Shown piece by piece: positions 1 to 6,576 of a stretch of 13,478 bases of DNA (position 1 is the first letter of the stretch; each line of letters opens with the position of its first letter). This DNA comes from Victivallales bacterium (GTDB lineage Bacteria; Verrucomicrobiota; Lentisphaeria; Oligosphaerales; Oligosphaeraceae): the NCBI GenBank assembly GCA_017431185.1, contig JAFRLP010000146.1, forward strand, positions 1-13,478, given 5' to 3'. The notes under the pieces were generated by a model. The model saw nothing but the letters and a program-made list of their open reading frames with translations. It made no database searches and was not told where the DNA came from. Made by a program: the position numbers and the translations under genes.

Positions 1-123
1 ACCATGAAAAGGGTGGTGGGGGCGTGGCAGGAGAGGCACAATTCAAATCCACGGCCCGTGAAATGGCACTTTACTTGTGAAGACGCAAGGGTGAAACTCC
101 TCTCGACATATCCGAAAATTTAA
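1..123 (+). CDS. 3' end of an IS630-family-like transposase (partial, enters from the left edge)
   Basis: The reading frame is open from base 1 to a TAA at 121-123, giving about 40 residues. The stretch NPRPVKWHFTCEDARVKL followed by LLSTYPKI is the kind of basic, aromatic tail I associate with IS630/Tc1-like DDE transposases, whose C-termini typically read K-W-x-F-T-x-x-D-A-R-x-K-L-x-x-L-Y-P. The catalytic DDE core would lie to the left, outside the window, so activity cannot be judged. The start codon is not visible; the ATG at base 4 is probably internal. If this is an insertion sequence, its right terminal repeat should lie just after the stop, around 124-145, and end at a TA dinucleotide, but no partner end is visible. 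The family call rests on motif memory from a short tail and is moderate only. Confidence 0.5.
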   Translation, partial: TMKRVVGAWQERHNSNPRPVKWHFTCEDARVKLLSTYPKI

Positions 124-136
124 ATGTTACATGATA

Positions 137-712
137 CTAGGGGCTAGGCGGGTTTGGCAGGCCGCGCTCCGCGCGACCACTTTCAGATTCCTTATTGGAC
201 CCTTTTTTTCGTCTTAACCAGCCGAATACACCAAGAAACTCCTTGCCGTCTCGTTCAGCCCTTCTTTTCAGCGTCACATACAGCAAACCATAAATCGAAC
301 CACTAATCGCCAGAATCATCCAAAGCCATCCCGCATTGCCCTTGATGAAATTAAAAGTATGGAGAAAGAGCCCATGCATTGCCTCCCACACCATTTTCCA
401 GAAGGCAACAAACTTCTCTCTTAGGAAGACCCACCAACCAAGAAAAACAATAGCCACCCAAATCACACAGAGTATAATAGCACGAACGATACTGGCCAGG
501 TATCTAAGTATATTCTTAAGTTGTTCAATATCAGAGATTATTTTCCAAAGTTTAACTGGAAATTTACAGAAAACAAATACAACAATACCTTTCAGCATTT
601 TTGCAAAGAAGTCACCAATAACATCAAAAATGTTTTCTCGTGCCACTTGGTTTTCCTCTTGGATACAGGCTTCAGAATCCGCCGATGAATTTTCTTGCTC
701 TTTTCTTTTCAT
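137..712 (-). CDS. Hypothetical membrane protein, C-terminal tail encoded by a dispersed repeat
   Basis: A 191-residue protein that I do not recognise. The N-terminus (1-25) is charged and Glu-rich. A hydrophobic or amphipathic stretch lies at about 34-52, and two clear transmembrane segments at about 73-96 (with LCVIWVAIVFLGWW) and 127-147 (with WMILAISGSIYGLLYV). A basic segment follows (KRRAERDGKEF, WLRRKKG). No enzymatic motif is visible. The last about 13 residues (GRAERGLPNPPSP) are translated from the palindromic repeat at 148-179, so the native C-terminus was probably replaced or extended when the repeat arrived. The gene is visibly AT-richer than the glycan operon, which suggests recent acquisition. 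It lies 41 bp downstream of the 59-aa gene on the same strand and is probably co-transcribed with it. No good Shine-Dalgarno sequence precedes the ATG at 712. The membrane call is sound; the function is unknown. Confidence 0.65.
   Translation of the reverse strand: MKRKEQENSSADSEACIQEENQVARENIFDVIGDFFAKMLKGIVVFVFCKFPVKLWKIISDIEQLKNILRYLASIVRAIILCVIWVAIVFLGWWVFLREKFVAFWKMVWEAMHGLFLHTFNFIKGNAGWLWMILAISGSIYGLLYVTLKRRAERDGKEFLGVFGWLRRKKGSNKESESGRAERGLPNPPSP
148..179 (+). repeat. Short palindromic dispersed repeat, copy 1
   Basis: GGTTTGGCAGG followed by a near-palindrome, GGCCGCG-CTCCG-CGCGACC: a 7-bp stem (one G-T pair) with a 5-nt loop. The same unit recurs at 1148-1177 (inverted) and 1269-1296 (direct). 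It overlaps the 3' end of the membrane-protein gene and is translated there. It resembles REP/RAYT-type palindromes in size, but no REP transposase is in the window. Confidence 0.8.
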
Positions 713-753
713 GTTTGTTCAAATGGATTTGATCACAAAAACTCTTCCAACAC

Positions 754-933
754 TCAATTGAGTGCCTTATGGTCTAGAATGGTGATTTCCTTTACATTCG
801 GATGGGAGTGCTTGAACTGGGCCTTGACCTCGGCGGCATTCCATCCCGATGACAGGGTGAAGGAACAATTTGCGCCGCAAGTTCCGCCAGTTGCGGTCTT
901 GTACTGGAGTTTGACCATGAATCTCGTTGACAT
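754..933 (-). CDS. Small 59-residue protein of unknown function
   Basis: A 59-codon frame. The start ATG at 933 is preceded by GGAG (941-944) with a 7-nt spacer, in a run of A residues on the coding strand, which is a convincing ribosome binding site. A second in-frame ATG (918) lacks such a site. The protein starts MSTRFMVKLQYKTATGG. Its pattern suggests beta (FMVKLQYKT), beta (CSFTLSS), helix (NAAEVKAQFKHSHP), beta (VKEITILD), i.e. a compact beta-beta-alpha-beta unit with two cysteines (19 and 22). I do not recognise a family. It is the first gene of a presumed two-gene unit with the membrane protein 41 bp downstream. The good ribosome site and the regular alternation of polar and hydrophobic residues argue that this is a real gene despite its size. 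Confidence 0.7.
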   Translation of the reverse strand: MSTRFMVKLQYKTATGGTCGANCSFTLSSGWNAAEVKAQFKHSHPNVKEITILDHKALN

Positions 934-1065
934 GAACGTTCTCCTTTTTTTGGGGGGTAGAATGTTGGATGAAACTTAGAATCCTCGAAAATCAATAAAC
1001 AATACAGGTTCATCTGCAACAATCTGACAACAAAGAGAGATTTTTCTTTATTTTTTTGTAATCCC

Positions 1066-1136
1066 TCCTATAAAACACACCGTGTTTCCTGCGTTGTGTT
1101 GACGGCTGCGTGGACGCCGCCGCTACCTTTACTCAC
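1066..1136 (-). repeat. 71-bp dispersed repeat, copy A
   Basis: Matches 5790-5860 at 66 of 71 positions by direct alignment without gaps. It contains a GC-rich hairpin, GGCTGCG-TGGA-CGCCGCC (1104-1121, one mismatch in the stem), and ends on the minus strand with a TAGGAGG ribosome-site-like motif. Only 3 bp separate it from the adjacent inverted-repeat element. Given as minus because both copies read in the same direction as the downstream minus-strand genes. Confidence 0.9.
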
Positions 1137-1139
1137 AGA

Positions 1140-1320
1140 CTGATACTGGCCGCGCGGAGCGCGGTCTGCCAAACCCGACACCCTTTCATGAGGCTGATAT
1201 GCCAAACCCACCGCCCGTTCATGAGACCGATATGCCAAACCCGCCACTCGTGCTTGGTTTCACAGGCAGGTTTGGCAGGCCGCGCTCCGCGCGGCCAATG
1301 CGGAATCTGGACAGTATCAG
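1140..1320. repeat. 181-bp inverted-repeat (MITE-like) element
   Basis: The left arm runs CTGATACTGG, then the palindrome (1148-1177) ending GCCAAACCC. The right arm is its near-perfect inverse: AGGTTTGGCAGG, then the palindrome (1269-1296), then CAGTATCAG (1312-1320) after an extra 15 bases. The arms are about 37 bp and enclose about 90 bp. No open frame of substance and no clear target duplication are seen. The architecture suits a non-autonomous mobile element or a compound of two palindromic repeats. Confidence 0.7.
1168..1253 (+). repeat. 33-bp tandem repeat, about 2.6 units
   Basis: Units begin with GCCAAACCC at 1168, 1201 and 1234, an exact 33-bp period. Units 1 and 2 agree at 27 of 33 positions, sharing TTCATGAG and GATAT; unit 3 diverges after about 20 bases. 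The unit start GCCAAACCC is also the edge of the palindromic repeat, so the tandem array seems to have grown from it. There are no spacers, so this is not a CRISPR array. Confidence 0.75.
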
Positions 1321-1369
1321 CGGCAGAAGCATTGCTGTTTTGTAATTTGAAACAGCAAGAGCATACCGT

Positions 1370-1397
1370 TTGCGTTTGTCCTTTCGGCAAATATATT
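1370..1397 (+). promoter_or_regulatory. Possible sigma-70-type promoter for the Ldh_2 dehydrogenase
   Basis: TTGCGT (1370-1375), a 16-bp spacer and TATATT (1392-1397). The -10 box matches the consensus at 5 of 6 positions and the -35 box at 3 of 6. The predicted start near 1404 would leave about a 60-nt leader before the ATG at 1465. It lies just outside the inverted-repeat element. Confidence 0.3.
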
Positions 1398-1464
1398 ATT
1401 GCGCTGACACCTTGTTCAGCGACATTTGTCACCTTCCCTCCCCCTTTTCCAATTCCAATCCTCC

Positions 1465-2505
1465 ATGAGCAAAATATCCGTTGACGAACTAAAGCGCCAG
1501 GTACAGGCCATTTCCGTGGCCAGCGGAATCCCAGAAGAGGATTCGGCAATGCTGGCAGATGTGCTGGTCTGCACCGATATGCGCGGCATCCACTCCCACG
1601 GCGTCGTGCGTCTGGCGCGTTACCTGGACTGCATCAAGGCAGGCGGCGTCAAACCGAACGCACAGCCAATCACCCTAACTGAAAGCGCCAACTCTCTGCA
1701 AGTCAGCGCCGCAGGCGGACTCGGCATCCCCGCCGCAGTGAAGACCATGCGTCGGCTCATGGAGAAAGGCAAATCCCAGGCCATCAGCGTGGCGACCGTC
1801 AACCACAGCGACCACTACGGGGCGGCAGGCTACTATTCATCCTTGGCGTCAGACCAGGGCTTTCTGGCGTTCTCAATGAGCAACACCTGTCCCCTGGTCG
1901 CCCCCACAGGAGGACGCGCCGCCGCCATCGGCAACAATCCCTTCGCCTATTCGGCCCCAGGCTCCAAATACCGAGGAGTACTGTTCGACATCTGCATGAG
2001 CAAAGTGGCCAGCGGGAAAATCATTCTGGCGGCAGGCGAGAACAAACCCATCCCAGAGGGGTGGATTCTGACCAAAGAGGGCAAACCGACCACCGATCCC
2101 AATGAAATCTGGCGGGACGCCGTGATGCTGCCATTCGCAGAGCACAAAGGCTACGGCTTTGCCGTCATGGTGGAAATACTGACCGCCGTGCTTGGAATGT
2201 CCGGCCTGATGTCCGAGGTTCACTCCTGGAACACCACCCCTGGTCAGGACGCCAACACAGGACACGCCTTTATCCTCATCAATCCAGCCTTCCTGGGCGG
2301 CGAGGCACAGTTCCGCACCCGCATCGATAACATGATTGACGAACTCAAAGCGTGTCCGCCCATGGATGGCGTGGCGGAAATCCTCTACCCGGGCGAATTG
2401 GAATGGCGCCGTGAGGCCTCCGCCAAACAGGACGGCATCGACCTGCCGACCGCCTCACGCCAGGAACTTCAGCGGGCAGCCCGGATGTCAGGCGTGGTTC
2501 TATAG
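1465..2505 (+). CDS. Malate/L-lactate dehydrogenase-family oxidoreductase (Ldh_2)
   Basis: A 346-residue NAD(P)H-dependent 2-hydroxyacid (2-oxoacid) oxidoreductase of the Ldh_2 family (malate/L-lactate, ureidoglycolate, sulfolactate and related dehydrogenases), which is not related to classical Rossmann-fold LDH. Family landmarks appear in order: DMRGIHSHGVVRLARY (38-53), NHSDHYGAAGYY (113-124) with the catalytic-type His117, GGRAAAIGNNPFAYSAP (149-165), DICMSKVASGKI (175-186), IPEGW and TTDPNE (196-214), HKGYGFAVMVEIL (227-239) and the terminal LYPGE (307-311). Length is normal for the family. I chose ATG 1465 over the in-frame TTG at 1426, which would add a Pro/Phe/Gln-rich stretch not expected in the family; neither has a clear Shine-Dalgarno sequence. 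It stands alone on the plus strand, convergent with the glycan operon. The exact substrate cannot be read from sequence; a sugar-acid or keto-acid step linked to the neighbouring catabolism is a guess. Confidence 0.9.
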   Translation: MSKISVDELKRQVQAISVASGIPEEDSAMLADVLVCTDMRGIHSHGVVRLARYLDCIKAGGVKPNAQPITLTESANSLQVSAAGGLGIPAAVKTMRRLMEKGKSQAISVATVNHSDHYGAAGYYSSLASDQGFLAFSMSNTCPLVAPTGGRAAAIGNNPFAYSAPGSKYRGVLFDICMSKVASGKIILAAGENKPIPEGWILTKEGKPTTDPNEIWRDAVMLPFAEHKGYGFAVMVEILTAVLGMSGLMSEVHSWNTTPGQDANTGHAFILINPAFLGGEAQFRTRIDNMIDELKACPPMDGVAEILYPGELEWRREASAKQDGIDLPTASRQELQRAARMSGVVL

Positions 2506-2531
2506 GCTATTGCTCTGGGCATTGCCCCCAC

Positions 2532-3473
2532 TTACTTCCCCTGAATGGAGAACCAGACCTGCGACAGGTCAATGGCAATGGCATACGGTTTCCTGAACTG
2601 ATTGCCAAACTGGTCGCAGTGGCAATCGCGGAAACGGAGGGTCACGGAAGAGTGCCCTTTCCAAAGAGCCTGGTTGACAGCCTCCGTCACATCCAATGAC
2701 ATCTCGAATGAGCCAATCTTCGGGCCAAACGGCAGCAAGAGAGAGGCCAGAGGAGTGACCGTGAATCCAAACCCCGTGTCAACGGTGATGGAACGCTGCT
2801 CCTCGTTGAGCAATTCCACCTCGACCTGCCTGGGATAATTCGCCTGGTAGGGTGAAAAGCGCAAATGCAGGGAGGCGCACCCGACGCTCTCCTGTCCAAC
2901 ATAGTCCAGCAGATTCAGCCGTATCACGGCACGGTCGCGCCGATTCAGATGATTCGGAGAGCCCAAGGTCAAGCGCCCTTTTTTATCGGGTCCCGCAAAA
3001 AAGATCTTGCCATTCAGCACGGTAGCCAAGTCCGTCATCGGTTCAGGCAAGAGTTTCCGCTCATCGTCCACAGGGGCGGCAAGCGTCACTTTCCGTTCCC
3101 CGTCAACGGTGAAGACCGTGACGCCCGCCAGATGCTTCCATTGGAGCATTCGCCCCGTGAGAATCAGACCACTGGTCTGACATGGCGTGACCAATTCCAC
3201 CCGTTTCCCCGTTCCGTCCGCCAAGGGAGAGATTCGCGTTGCGGCATCCTGCGTTTTCAGGAGTTTGCCGTCCCAAGTCCGCATGCCATCGACTTCGGCC
3301 TCACCGAATAGAGTGACAGCGGTCACCGTCGCGGGCTTGTCCAGTCCAATGGACATCACGCCCCCGCCGCCAGCACACACGGCGCAATCCCTGGCCCAAG
3401 CAGAGAAGACCAGAAACGCGAGCAAAGAGAAAGGTTTTCTGAACATCATTTTCGCGACACTGGCGCTGGTCAT
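2532..3473 (-). CDS. Exported hypothetical protein, DNRLRE-like beta-sandwich
   Basis: A 313-residue protein, last gene of the minus-strand operon. Its ATG overlaps the DUF4838 stop as ATGA, implying translational coupling. The N-terminus carries a signal peptide (FRKPFSLLAFLVFSAWA, about 11-27); the Met at 9 or 10 could be the true start. Residues 40-135 look like a discoidin-type beta domain (inference). The C-terminal half (about 165-310) resembles DNRLRE-type wall or glycan-associated sandwiches: AVIRLNLLDYVGQESVGCASLHLRF (split here as 182-206) and a late DVTEAVNQAL with SSVTLRFRD. No catalytic motif is visible. It may bind or scaffold glycan outside the cytoplasm together with the DUF4838 protein encoded just upstream. 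The gene is convergent with the dehydrogenase, with 26 bp between the stops. Confidence 0.75.
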   Translation of the reverse strand: MTSASVAKMMFRKPFSLLAFLVFSAWARDCAVCAGGGGVMSIGLDKPATVTAVTLFGEAEVDGMRTWDGKLLKTQDAATRISPLADGTGKRVELVTPCQTSGLILTGRMLQWKHLAGVTVFTVDGERKVTLAAPVDDERKLLPEPMTDLATVLNGKIFFAGPDKKGRLTLGSPNHLNRRDRAVIRLNLLDYVGQESVGCASLHLRFSPYQANYPRQVEVELLNEEQRSITVDTGFGFTVTPLASLLLPFGPKIGSFEMSLDVTEAVNQALWKGHSSVTLRFRDCHCDQFGNQFRKPYAIAIDLSQVWFSIQGK

Positions 3474-5788
3474 TGCAACTCGATGCGGCAGAGCTTATCG
3501 GGGTCACGATGAAGGAAAGTGAAGGTGGGAATGAGACTGGAGATTTCGGAGGGGCCTTCCGCGACCCGAATACGATAGATGTTCATCAGAAAAGCGCTGC
3601 CAGGCTTGCCGTCAGGCAGTCCAAGGTCCGCCAAAGGCAGGGTGACCTGCGCCTCCCAACGGTTGGCAAAACGTTGCGCGGTGACCTTGCAGGGGCTTTT
3701 CCAGGTACTGTCCAAGGAGAGACCGCCAGGCGAAACTTTCCAGCCTTTTTGCGCGCCATTGGCGTTGAGGTCGATCTGGTAGTAAGGCGTCAGCATACGT
3801 TCCTCCACACTGCCATTGACGAAAATCTCGAAGCAGTCATCCCCCGACACTCCACCTGTTTTTTCCTGGGTTGCCGTGGTCTTGATTTTGTCCATTTCGG
3901 GGTCAAAGGCCATCAGGTGAAGGTAGAGATTCTGCTGGTCGTAGGAGAGGTCGGCGTAGGTGGGGAACTGGCTGGTGCGTCCATCCTTCTGCGCGAACTG
4001 CCAGCGCAACGGCTTCCGGGTGTCCGAAGGCACCATTAGAGTCTGCGGCTTGAACTGCAACTGGAGCGCATGACGCTCCTGCGCATTGCGGAATTCCCCC
4101 TGAATGACAGCCACCCTGCTGGCATAATCGGAATCAGGCGAAAGTTTCGCGAGCGCCTCCTGCAAATCCCTGTCCAGACGGCCCATGTCCTCGGCGGAGA
4201 AAATGGCGGTGGCGCGAGACTGGGGAAGAGCCCCTTCGCGGGTGACAAACTGCCGTCGCCCATTCTCGTTCCAGCACCGTCGCGCGGTCTCCCAGAAGTC
4301 GCGCATCTCCTGCTCCGCAGAACCATAGAACAGCCGATAATACTCCCGCAGCAGGTCGTTCATGTCCAAATCAGGATTCCAGTACAGTTTGGCCGTAATG
4401 TAAATGTCCAGATGCTGCATTCCGGGACGGGTGACCTGGCGGCGCTGTCCTTTGGAACGCTGGGCGTATGACTCGATGAACTCGCCGCCATACCCCTGGC
4501 TGTGCAGAAAACGCAGGTCCTCCTGCGCAACATCAGGGAAGAAGATGGGATAATCCTGCCACGGAGGACGCCACACGGTGAGATAATAGTCCCAGAAGTA
4601 GATGTTGCGGGTCTGCGCCCCCCAGGCGAGAATGTTCTTCCGCTGCGCCTCGCGGTAGGCTGGAGCAACAGTGAACGCCCGCTGACGGCAAATCATCACG
4701 GAGACGCTGGGATGCAATTTGACCTCGGACGGAACAATGTTATATCGGCCATAGGCCAGCCCTCCCACACTGCACTCAGGATGACGGGCATAGACCCCCT
4801 TGGCCACCTCATTGATGAAATCCCAGATGTGAAACGAGAACTGTCCCTGCACCCCCAAGTCAGGACGCAGCTGCGCCTGGCACTGCGGACACTCGCAGAT
4901 GCGATGGCAGCCATCCCCTGGCACCAGCGGAAACAGACGGTGCTCAGGGTGTTCGTCAAAGTACTTGCAGACATGCTCGATGACCTTTTGGCGAAACTGG
5001 GGATTGCTGAGGCAATACTGCGACTCAGAGACGGAAAAACCTTTCCCAGCATGACGTTTGCCCTTGAGCACTCCGTAGAATTCGGGATTGGCCTTGGCGA
5101 TATCCTCCAGATAGCGGAAGCTGTGGTTCAGCTGGACAGGAGCCTCGCCCCCCAGCCCTAGCTGCTTGTACCAGAGGACGTTATCCTCATCCGCATTGGC
5201 GAAGGTGGCAAAGAGGATGTTGCGATAACGGAAAGCGGGTTTTCGGCGGATGTCCAGACCGTCCAGCCGAACCTCCTGCCTGACGGGCACGACAGTCCCC
5301 AGTTTCCCAGGCCAGTAGAAGCGCACGCCGAAAGCCTCCTCCAGAAGGGCGTATGCGGCGAAAAGCGTGCCGCTGGAACCGAAGGAGCACAATTTCAGGC
5401 TCTCCTTCCAGACCACACTGCGGTTGAAGGGGTGGCGCAGGCCGATGATGGGGCCGCCAGCGTAATCACGGCCCGCCACCAGAACTCCCTCCGGCACGGT
5501 TTTCACGACATATTCATCAGCCGCGAATGAATCCGTCCGGACCCCGTTGGACAGCAAGGCGGGAGTGGCCCCGACATGGATGGCCGCCCCGTCCGCACGA
5601 CTTTGGATGGGCAACTCCACCCCCGTCGCCTGACGGACAAAGCGCTGAATCTCGCGGGCGGCGAGCATCTCCGCGTCCTTGGGCTGTTCCGCCACCACAA
5701 TGGCGGTCAGGCCACGGCCAGCAACCGTCAGGTCAGCCGCCCACAGTGAGGCGGCCAGCAATATGATAACCAGTAATTGTCTCATCAT
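3470..5788 (-). CDS. DUF4838 exported protein with C-terminal CBM9-like domain
   Basis: A 772-residue secreted protein. Signal peptide: MMRQLLVIILLAASLWA (1-17). An N-terminal glucuronidase-N-like segment follows (about 28-180: AREIQRF, then FAAYALLEEAFGVRFYWPG). The DUF4838 core (about 220-490) contains NPEFYGVLKGKR, the cysteine cluster CHRICECPQC (294-303) and GGLAYGRYN. A C-terminal carbohydrate family-9-like binding domain (about 590-765) has SGDDCFEIF, YYQIDLNANG and RWEAQVTLPLADLG. Proteins of this type occur near glycan-degradation genes in PVC bacteria and Bacteroidetes and are thought to be glycosidase-like, but the reaction is not established to my knowledge. AGGAG sits directly before the first ATG (5788), so the second ATG (5785), with 3 nt of spacing, may be used. 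The 71-bp repeat fills the upstream gap and supplies this ribosome site. Confidence 0.85.
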   Translation of the reverse strand: MMRQLLVIILLAASLWAADLTVAGRGLTAIVVAEQPKDAEMLAAREIQRFVRQATGVELPIQSRADGAAIHVGATPALLSNGVRTDSFAADEYVVKTVPEGVLVAGRDYAGGPIIGLRHPFNRSVVWKESLKLCSFGSSGTLFAAYALLEEAFGVRFYWPGKLGTVVPVRQEVRLDGLDIRRKPAFRYRNILFATFANADEDNVLWYKQLGLGGEAPVQLNHSFRYLEDIAKANPEFYGVLKGKRHAGKGFSVSESQYCLSNPQFRQKVIEHVCKYFDEHPEHRLFPLVPGDGCHRICECPQCQAQLRPDLGVQGQFSFHIWDFINEVAKGVYARHPECSVGGLAYGRYNIVPSEVKLHPSVSVMICRQRAFTVAPAYREAQRKNILAWGAQTRNIYFWDYYLTVWRPPWQDYPIFFPDVAQEDLRFLHSQGYGGEFIESYAQRSKGQRRQVTRPGMQHLDIYITAKLYWNPDLDMNDLLREYYRLFYGSAEQEMRDFWETARRCWNENGRRQFVTREGALPQSRATAIFSAEDMGRLDRDLQEALAKLSPDSDYASRVAVIQGEFRNAQERHALQLQFKPQTLMVPSDTRKPLRWQFAQKDGRTSQFPTYADLSYDQQNLYLHLMAFDPEMDKIKTTATQEKTGGVSGDDCFEIFVNGSVEERMLTPYYQIDLNANGAQKGWKVSPGGLSLDSTWKSPCKVTAQRFANRWEAQVTLPLADLGLPDGKPGSAFLMNIYRIRVAEGPSEISSLIPTFTFLHRDPDKLCRIELQ

Positions 5789-5789
5789 C

Positions 5790-5860
5790 TCCTATGAAAC
5801 ACCCCGTGTTTTCTGCGTTGTGTTGACGGCGGCGAGGACGCCGCCGCTACCTTTACTCAC
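5790..5860 (-). repeat. 71-bp dispersed repeat, copy B, filling an operon junction
   Basis: Second copy of the 1066-1136 repeat (66 of 71 identical). It contains a perfect 7-bp hairpin with a 4-nt loop, GGCGGCG-AGGA-CGCCGCC (5828-5845). It spans the whole gap between the pilin stop codon (5857-5859, inside the repeat) and the DUF4838 ribosome site AGGAG (also inside the repeat). There is no T-tract after the hairpin, so it is more likely an mRNA-processing or stability element than a terminator. Confidence 0.9.
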
Positions 5861-6576
5861 TGTTCGCGGAATTTTACCATGTCATAGTTGTGATTGACAC
5901 GGTTGTCCTCAATGGTGTCATAGTCAAAGGGGGCGGAGTGTCCATCCAGGAACAGAAGATTGGCCTTCTTATTGTGGCGGAAACGGAAGCCGCGAAGGTA
6001 TTCTGGACGCAGAGAGGTGGTGTCCTGTCCAATATAGTAATAGTCCTTGCTGCGCAAATAGAGGTCAGTCCAAACCATAGTGTGTGAAGGACGTTTGACC
6101 TGGACCCGTTTGGCAATCGGATATGACCACTGGGTTCCGTTCCAGTACCCGAAGTTGCCATTATAGGCGTAGTTCACTCCGATAATGCCAGAACGCTCCG
6201 CCTCTGGGTCGCAGGGACAGGTGACCTCGGGATAGTTCTTGCCGTTGTTGTACTTGTTCATGCGGTGGGCGTTGTCAAAATGCTTCTCCCCATAAATCCA
6301 ATAGGCATAGGTGTAGATCCAGGTGCCTGGCTCGTTCTTGTAAAAAGCCAACATCATGACGTCATCATGGGAGGAGGAATACAGTTCCATCTGGATGCCA
6401 AACTGCTTCTCGTTGTTCACGCAGACAACGGCGCGCGCCTTGTCACGAGCCTTGGCCAACGCAGGCAGCAGCATCGCCGCCAAAATGGCAATGATGGCGA
6501 TGACCACCAGCAGTTCAATCAGCGTAAACACTTGTTTTTCAACAAGTTGCAGAGATTTACGAGGGTGTGTTTTCAT
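5857..6576 (-). CDS. Type II secretion/type IV-like pseudopilin, H-X9-DG type
   Basis: A 239-residue prepilin-type protein. A short basic leader precedes [20 protein letters not shown] (17-36), the N-methylation/cleavage signal and transmembrane helix, with Glu at position +5. The residue before the cleavage site is Val rather than the usual Gly (KQV|FTLIE), which could affect prepilin peptidase processing. The C-terminal [14 protein letters not shown] fits the H-x9-D-G motif of the large pseudopilin families found in many copies in Lentisphaerota and Planctomycetota. I chose ATG 6576 because GGAG (6583-6586) precedes it by 6 nt; an upstream in-frame start would add 12 residues inside the isomerase gene. 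Its ATG overlaps the isomerase stop (ATGA). Such proteins often neighbour exported glycan-active proteins, and a role in surface display or export is inferred from that context. Confidence 0.92.
   Translation of the reverse strand: MKTHPRKSLQLVEKQVFTLIELLVVIAIIAILAAMLLPALAKARDKARAVVCVNNEKQFGIQMELYSSSHDDVMMLAFYKNEPGTWIYTYAYWIYGEKHFDNAHRMNKYNNGKNYPEVTCPCDPEAERSGIIGVNYAYNGNFGYWNGTQWSYPIAKRVQVKRPSHTMVWTDLYLRSKDYYYIGQDTTSLRPEYLRGFRFRHNKKANLLFLDGHSAPFDYDTIEDNRVNHNYDMVKFREQ

Larger units (their letters stand above)
934..1464. other. Intergenic repeat-rich region between two divergent genes
   Basis: This 531-bp stretch has no gene I can support. The open frames crossing it on both strands are products of the GC-rich repeats. 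From left to right it holds an AT-rich leader for the 59-aa gene (945-1065, no clear promoter), the 71-bp dispersed repeat (1066-1136), the 181-bp inverted-repeat element (1140-1320) and a possible promoter for the dehydrogenase gene (1370-1397). Confidence 0.7.

Noticed and set aside
751..764. Perfect 14-bp palindrome CACTCAATTGAGTG over the stop of the 59-aa gene
   Set aside because: About one such palindrome is expected by chance in a window of this size, there is no T tract, and no second copy was seen.
1168..1266. Short CRISPR-like array
   Set aside because: The units are contiguous with no spacers, and no cas gene is present.
1110..1549. Open frames on both strands through the repeat region
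   Set aside because: They are translations of the palindromes and 33-bp repeats, with no ribosome site and no plausible fold.
2517..2527. GGGC-ATT-GCCC hairpin between the convergent dehydrogenase and operon ends, considered as a terminator
   Set aside because: The stem is only 4 bp and there is no T tract on either strand.
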